DNA of 6,180 nt, from the NCBI GenBank assembly GCA_025936205.1, contig JAICTU010000515.1:1-6180 (forward strand). The letters run 5' to 3'. This document shows positions 4,072 to 6,180 of the stretch, in pieces. The notes under the pieces are model-generated. The model was given only the letters and a program-made list of their open reading frames with translations, made no database searches and was not told where the DNA came from. Numbering within the stretch: the first letter of the stretch is position 1; each line of letters begins with the position of its first letter. Origin of the DNA: Polyangiaceae bacterium (GTDB lineage Bacteria > Myxococcota > Polyangia > Polyangiales > Polyangiaceae). A program made the translations under genes and the position numbers.

Positions 4072-6180
4072 AGCTGCACCCGCGCGAGAACGAACTTGTT
4101 GTTCTGCTCGCGGGTGGTGAGCAAATCGAAGGTCTTGAAGCTGCCGAGCTCGCTCTTGAGGCGGCCGATGGTGCCGTGCTCGGTGGTGACGAAGAGCACC
4201 TGCGTCCCCGCAGCGCGCTGATCGGCGATCCAGCTCTCGAAGGGCTTGCCGGCAGCCTTGAAGGTGGCCACGTGGTTCGAGGTGTAGAAGTTCTCGCCCA
4301 TCCAGTTCTGACGGTAGGCCACCAGCGGCTCCTCGGGACCGCTGCGCCGCTGATAATAGGTGCTGATCGTCTCGCGCTGGCTCCAGTGGGGCGAGACCTG
4401 GATCAGGTAGATGTAGAGCGACCAGACCGTGAAGCTGACCCCGGCGCCGCACACACAGCCGAGCAGCCAGCGGCGCAGGCGCTGCCGCCCGAGCGCGAAC
4501 GCGAGCAGCACACCGATGGCGACGCTCACGGCGCCGAACACTTTCAGCGCGCTCCGGTAATCGATGTTGGCGGGCCAGGGCCGTGAGTACTCGTAGCTGA
4601 AGAGCTGCAGCAGCTGCGCAGCCCCGGGCATCGAGCCCGGGCGCACCAGGTCGCGCGCGACCAGCGCCGTGACGCCGGCGGCTCCCAGCGCCAGGATCGA
4701 AGCGCGCGGAGCGCCGCCGCGCTGCCAGAGATCGTCCAGCCACACGCCGCCGAGCACGGCGGCCGCCGGCACCAGCGGCAGGATGTAGTGATGGAACTTG
4801 GTCCCGGCGATGCTGAACAGCCCGAAGCAGGCGAGCTGCCAGGCCACGCACAGCTGAGTGGCGGAACGAAAGCGCGCGTCGGTGCCGGGCTGCGCGCTCT
4901 TGCCGATGCAGAACAACGTGCCAGCGGCCAGGATGCCGCTCCAGGGGAACAGCCCGATGCCGAGCTGCCAGACGTAGTAGCGGAAGCTGGTGTCGATGCC
5001 GCTGTTGGTGTCATGCACGTGGCCGAAGGCGCGGTCGTACATGTCGTGCAGGAACAGCCGCTCGAAGAAGGCCATCTCGTGCCTGGCGTACTCCTGCACG
5101 AACCAGGGCGCCGCGACGCAGGCCAGGATCAGGCACAGCGAGCCGAGCTTGGCCTGCCGCAGCTCACCGAGCCGGCCTTGCACCAGCAGCCAGGCGCCGA
5201 AGCCCGCGAGCGGCAGCACCAGGCCGGGCGCCGCCTTGCCCATGAAGGACAGCGCCACGCAGGCCCACGCCGCCAGGTAGTAGAGCCCGCGCAGCGAGCG
5301 TTCTCCGCGCTCGATCCAGAGCAACGCGCCGAGGCACAGCGACCACAGCAGCGCGCTCCAGGCGGGCTGCAGCCGCGTGCGGGTCGCGAGCTCGTCGATC
5401 GCGCACGGGGCGTTGCCGGGCAGCGTGCAGTTGCCCGGTGAGCCCGCCCAGACTTCATCCAGATGCAGGCGCAGCCGCAGGTGCTGCGTCGCTTCGTTCA
5501 GCTCCAGGCTCGCATGCCGCGAGAGCAGGTAGAAAATCTGCGCCAGCGCCAGGCCACCGATCACCGCGAAGAGCACGTGATAGGCCGAGACGCACAGGCT
5601 GCGCTGCCCGAGCTGCAGCCGGTACGTGCGCACGCGCTCGCCCGGGGAAGCGGCATTGGCGAGCAGCAGAAAGCCGAAGCACGCCGCCAGCGGAGCGGCG
5701 TACGTCATGTCCACCATGGTCTGCCGCGCCAGGAAGTACCAGTAGGGGCACGTGGCCAGGATCAGGCTGCCCAGGCGCGCCGCGCGGCCGCCCACATGGC
5801 GAGCCATGCCGCGCTCCAGCACCAGCTGCCCCGCCAGCGCGAGGGTGATGATCGGCAGCCGCGCCGCCCACTCCGGCATCGGCGCGCGGCCCGCGGCGAT
5901 GCCGCGCAGCATCGCTTCGGGCGAGGGGTCGAGCCCGAACCAGGAGAAGCTGACACCTTCGAGCCAGAAGTCCAGGTTGGGCTTGGACCAGAACCAGGCC
6001 TGGTCGCCCCACCAGAGCGAGATCCAGTCGTGGCGCTCCAGCATCTCGCGCGCCACCTCGGAGTCCTGCGGCGCCCAGCAGTCGATCATGCCGAAGGCGC
6101 CGAGGCTCGGCAGATAGAGCAGCAGCGTGAGCGCCGTGGCCCACGACCCCCGCGCCAGAGACCCGACCCCCTGCGCCGGC
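4068..6180 (-). CDS. ArnT/PMT-type membrane glycosyltransferase (GT-C fold), 5' end outside the window
   Basis: Probably moves a sugar from a polyprenyl-phosphate donor to an envelope acceptor (lipid A, glycan or protein) on the outer face of the inner membrane. The acceptor and sugar cannot be told from sequence. The frame runs off the right edge with no stop, and codons upstream of ATG 6089 encode a hydrophobic helix (WATALTLLLYLPSLGAFG), so this ATG is not the start. Residues below count from that Met. The first periplasmic loop has the family pattern D3, D9, EVAREM (11-16), DWISLWW (21-27) and SKPNLDFW (36-43). GKAAPGLVLP is at 284-293, HDTNSG then FRYYVWQLGIGLFPW at 359-383, and the KFHHYILPLVP segment at 431-441. 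About ten further hydrophobic helices are visible, then a soluble C-terminal domain (about 567-673). An inserted loop at about 191-240 has two Cys (221, 229) that could form a disulfide. The downstream DUF2127 gene overlaps its stop. Confidence 0.88.
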   Translation of the reverse strand, partial: PAQGVGSLARGSWATALTLLLYLPSLGAFGMIDCWAPQDSEVAREMLERHDWISLWWGDQAWFWSKPNLDFWLEGVSFSWFGLDPSPEAMLRGIAAGRAPMPEWAARLPIITLALAGQLVLERGMARHVGGRAARLGSLILATCPYWYFLARQTMVDMTYAAPLAACFGFLLLANAASPGERVRTYRLQLGQRSLCVSAYHVLFAVIGGLALAQIFYLLSRHASLELNEATQHLRLRLHLDEVWAGSPGNCTLPGNAPCAIDELATRTRLQPAWSALLWSLCLGALLWIERGERSLRGLYYLAAWACVALSFMGKAAPGLVLPLAGFGAWLLVQGRLGELRQAKLGSLCLILACVAAPWFVQEYARHEMAFFERLFLHDMYDRAFGHVHDTNSGIDTSFRYYVWQLGIGLFPWSGILAAGTLFCIGKSAQPGTDARFRSATQLCVAWQLACFGLFSIAGTKFHHYILPLVPAAAVLGGVWLDDLWQRGGAPRASILALGAAGVTALVARDLVRPGSMPGAAQLLQLFSYEYSRPWPANIDYRSALKVFGAVSVAIGVLLAFALGRQRLRRWLLGCVCGAGVSFTVWSLYIYLIQVSPHWSQRETISTYYQRRSGPEEPLVAYRQNWMGENFYTSNHVATFKAAGKPFESWIADQRAAGTQVLFVTTEHGTIGRLKSELGSFKTFDLLTTREQNNKFVLARVQL

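Noticed and set aside
4072..4851. N-terminal extension of the DUF2127 frame (422 codons in total)
   Set aside because: Only the last 162 codons match the family. The upstream part is Arg/Ala-rich shadow sequence over the glycosyltransferase, and a GTG start with a GTGA overlap explains the gene.

Overview
This is a GC-rich window with strong third-position GC bias. Its gene families look like a large-genome predatory or social Myxococcota (Polyangia/Sorangium-like). That is inferred from an Hanks-type Ser/Thr kinase, an ECF sigma factor coupled to a membrane protein without Cys residues, and a GT-C glycosyltransferase of a type common in that phylum. No marker gene fixes the taxon.

Layout. 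Positions 1-116 hold the edge of a 43-bp tandem repeat array whose units can fold into a hairpin. It is followed by an AT-rich perfect palindrome (119-132) and a GC-rich stem-loop (137-156). A uracil/thymine mismatch DNA glycosylase (mug-like, + strand, about 289-855) comes next. Its 3' end overlaps by 46 bp the convergent end of a single-domain Ser/Thr protein kinase (810-1709, - strand). A 200-260 bp region separates the kinase start from a divergent ECF sigma factor (about 1970-2620, + strand). The sigma gene overlaps by ATGA a membrane protein (2617-3549) that is the likely anti-sigma factor or sensor partner. That partner carries six near-identical 15-bp repeats coding SSPIP in its predicted cytoplasmic linker.

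After a 33-bp convergent gap, two - strand genes overlap by GTGA. The upstream one is an ArnT/PMT-type membrane glycosyltransferase (4068 to beyond the right edge, so its 5' end is missing). The downstream one is a small four-helix membrane protein of the DUF2127 family (3583-4071).

How the genes may work together. The kinase, sigma factor and anti-sigma-like protein form a plausible signalling locus around one shared regulatory region, but a functional link is inferred from position only. The glycosyltransferase and DUF2127 protein look translationally coupled and probably act together in the envelope. The glycosylase looks like an unrelated base excision repair gene. I see no mobile element, tRNA, rRNA or CRISPR array. 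The least-explained elements are the hairpin repeat array at the left edge and the SSPIP repeat tract.
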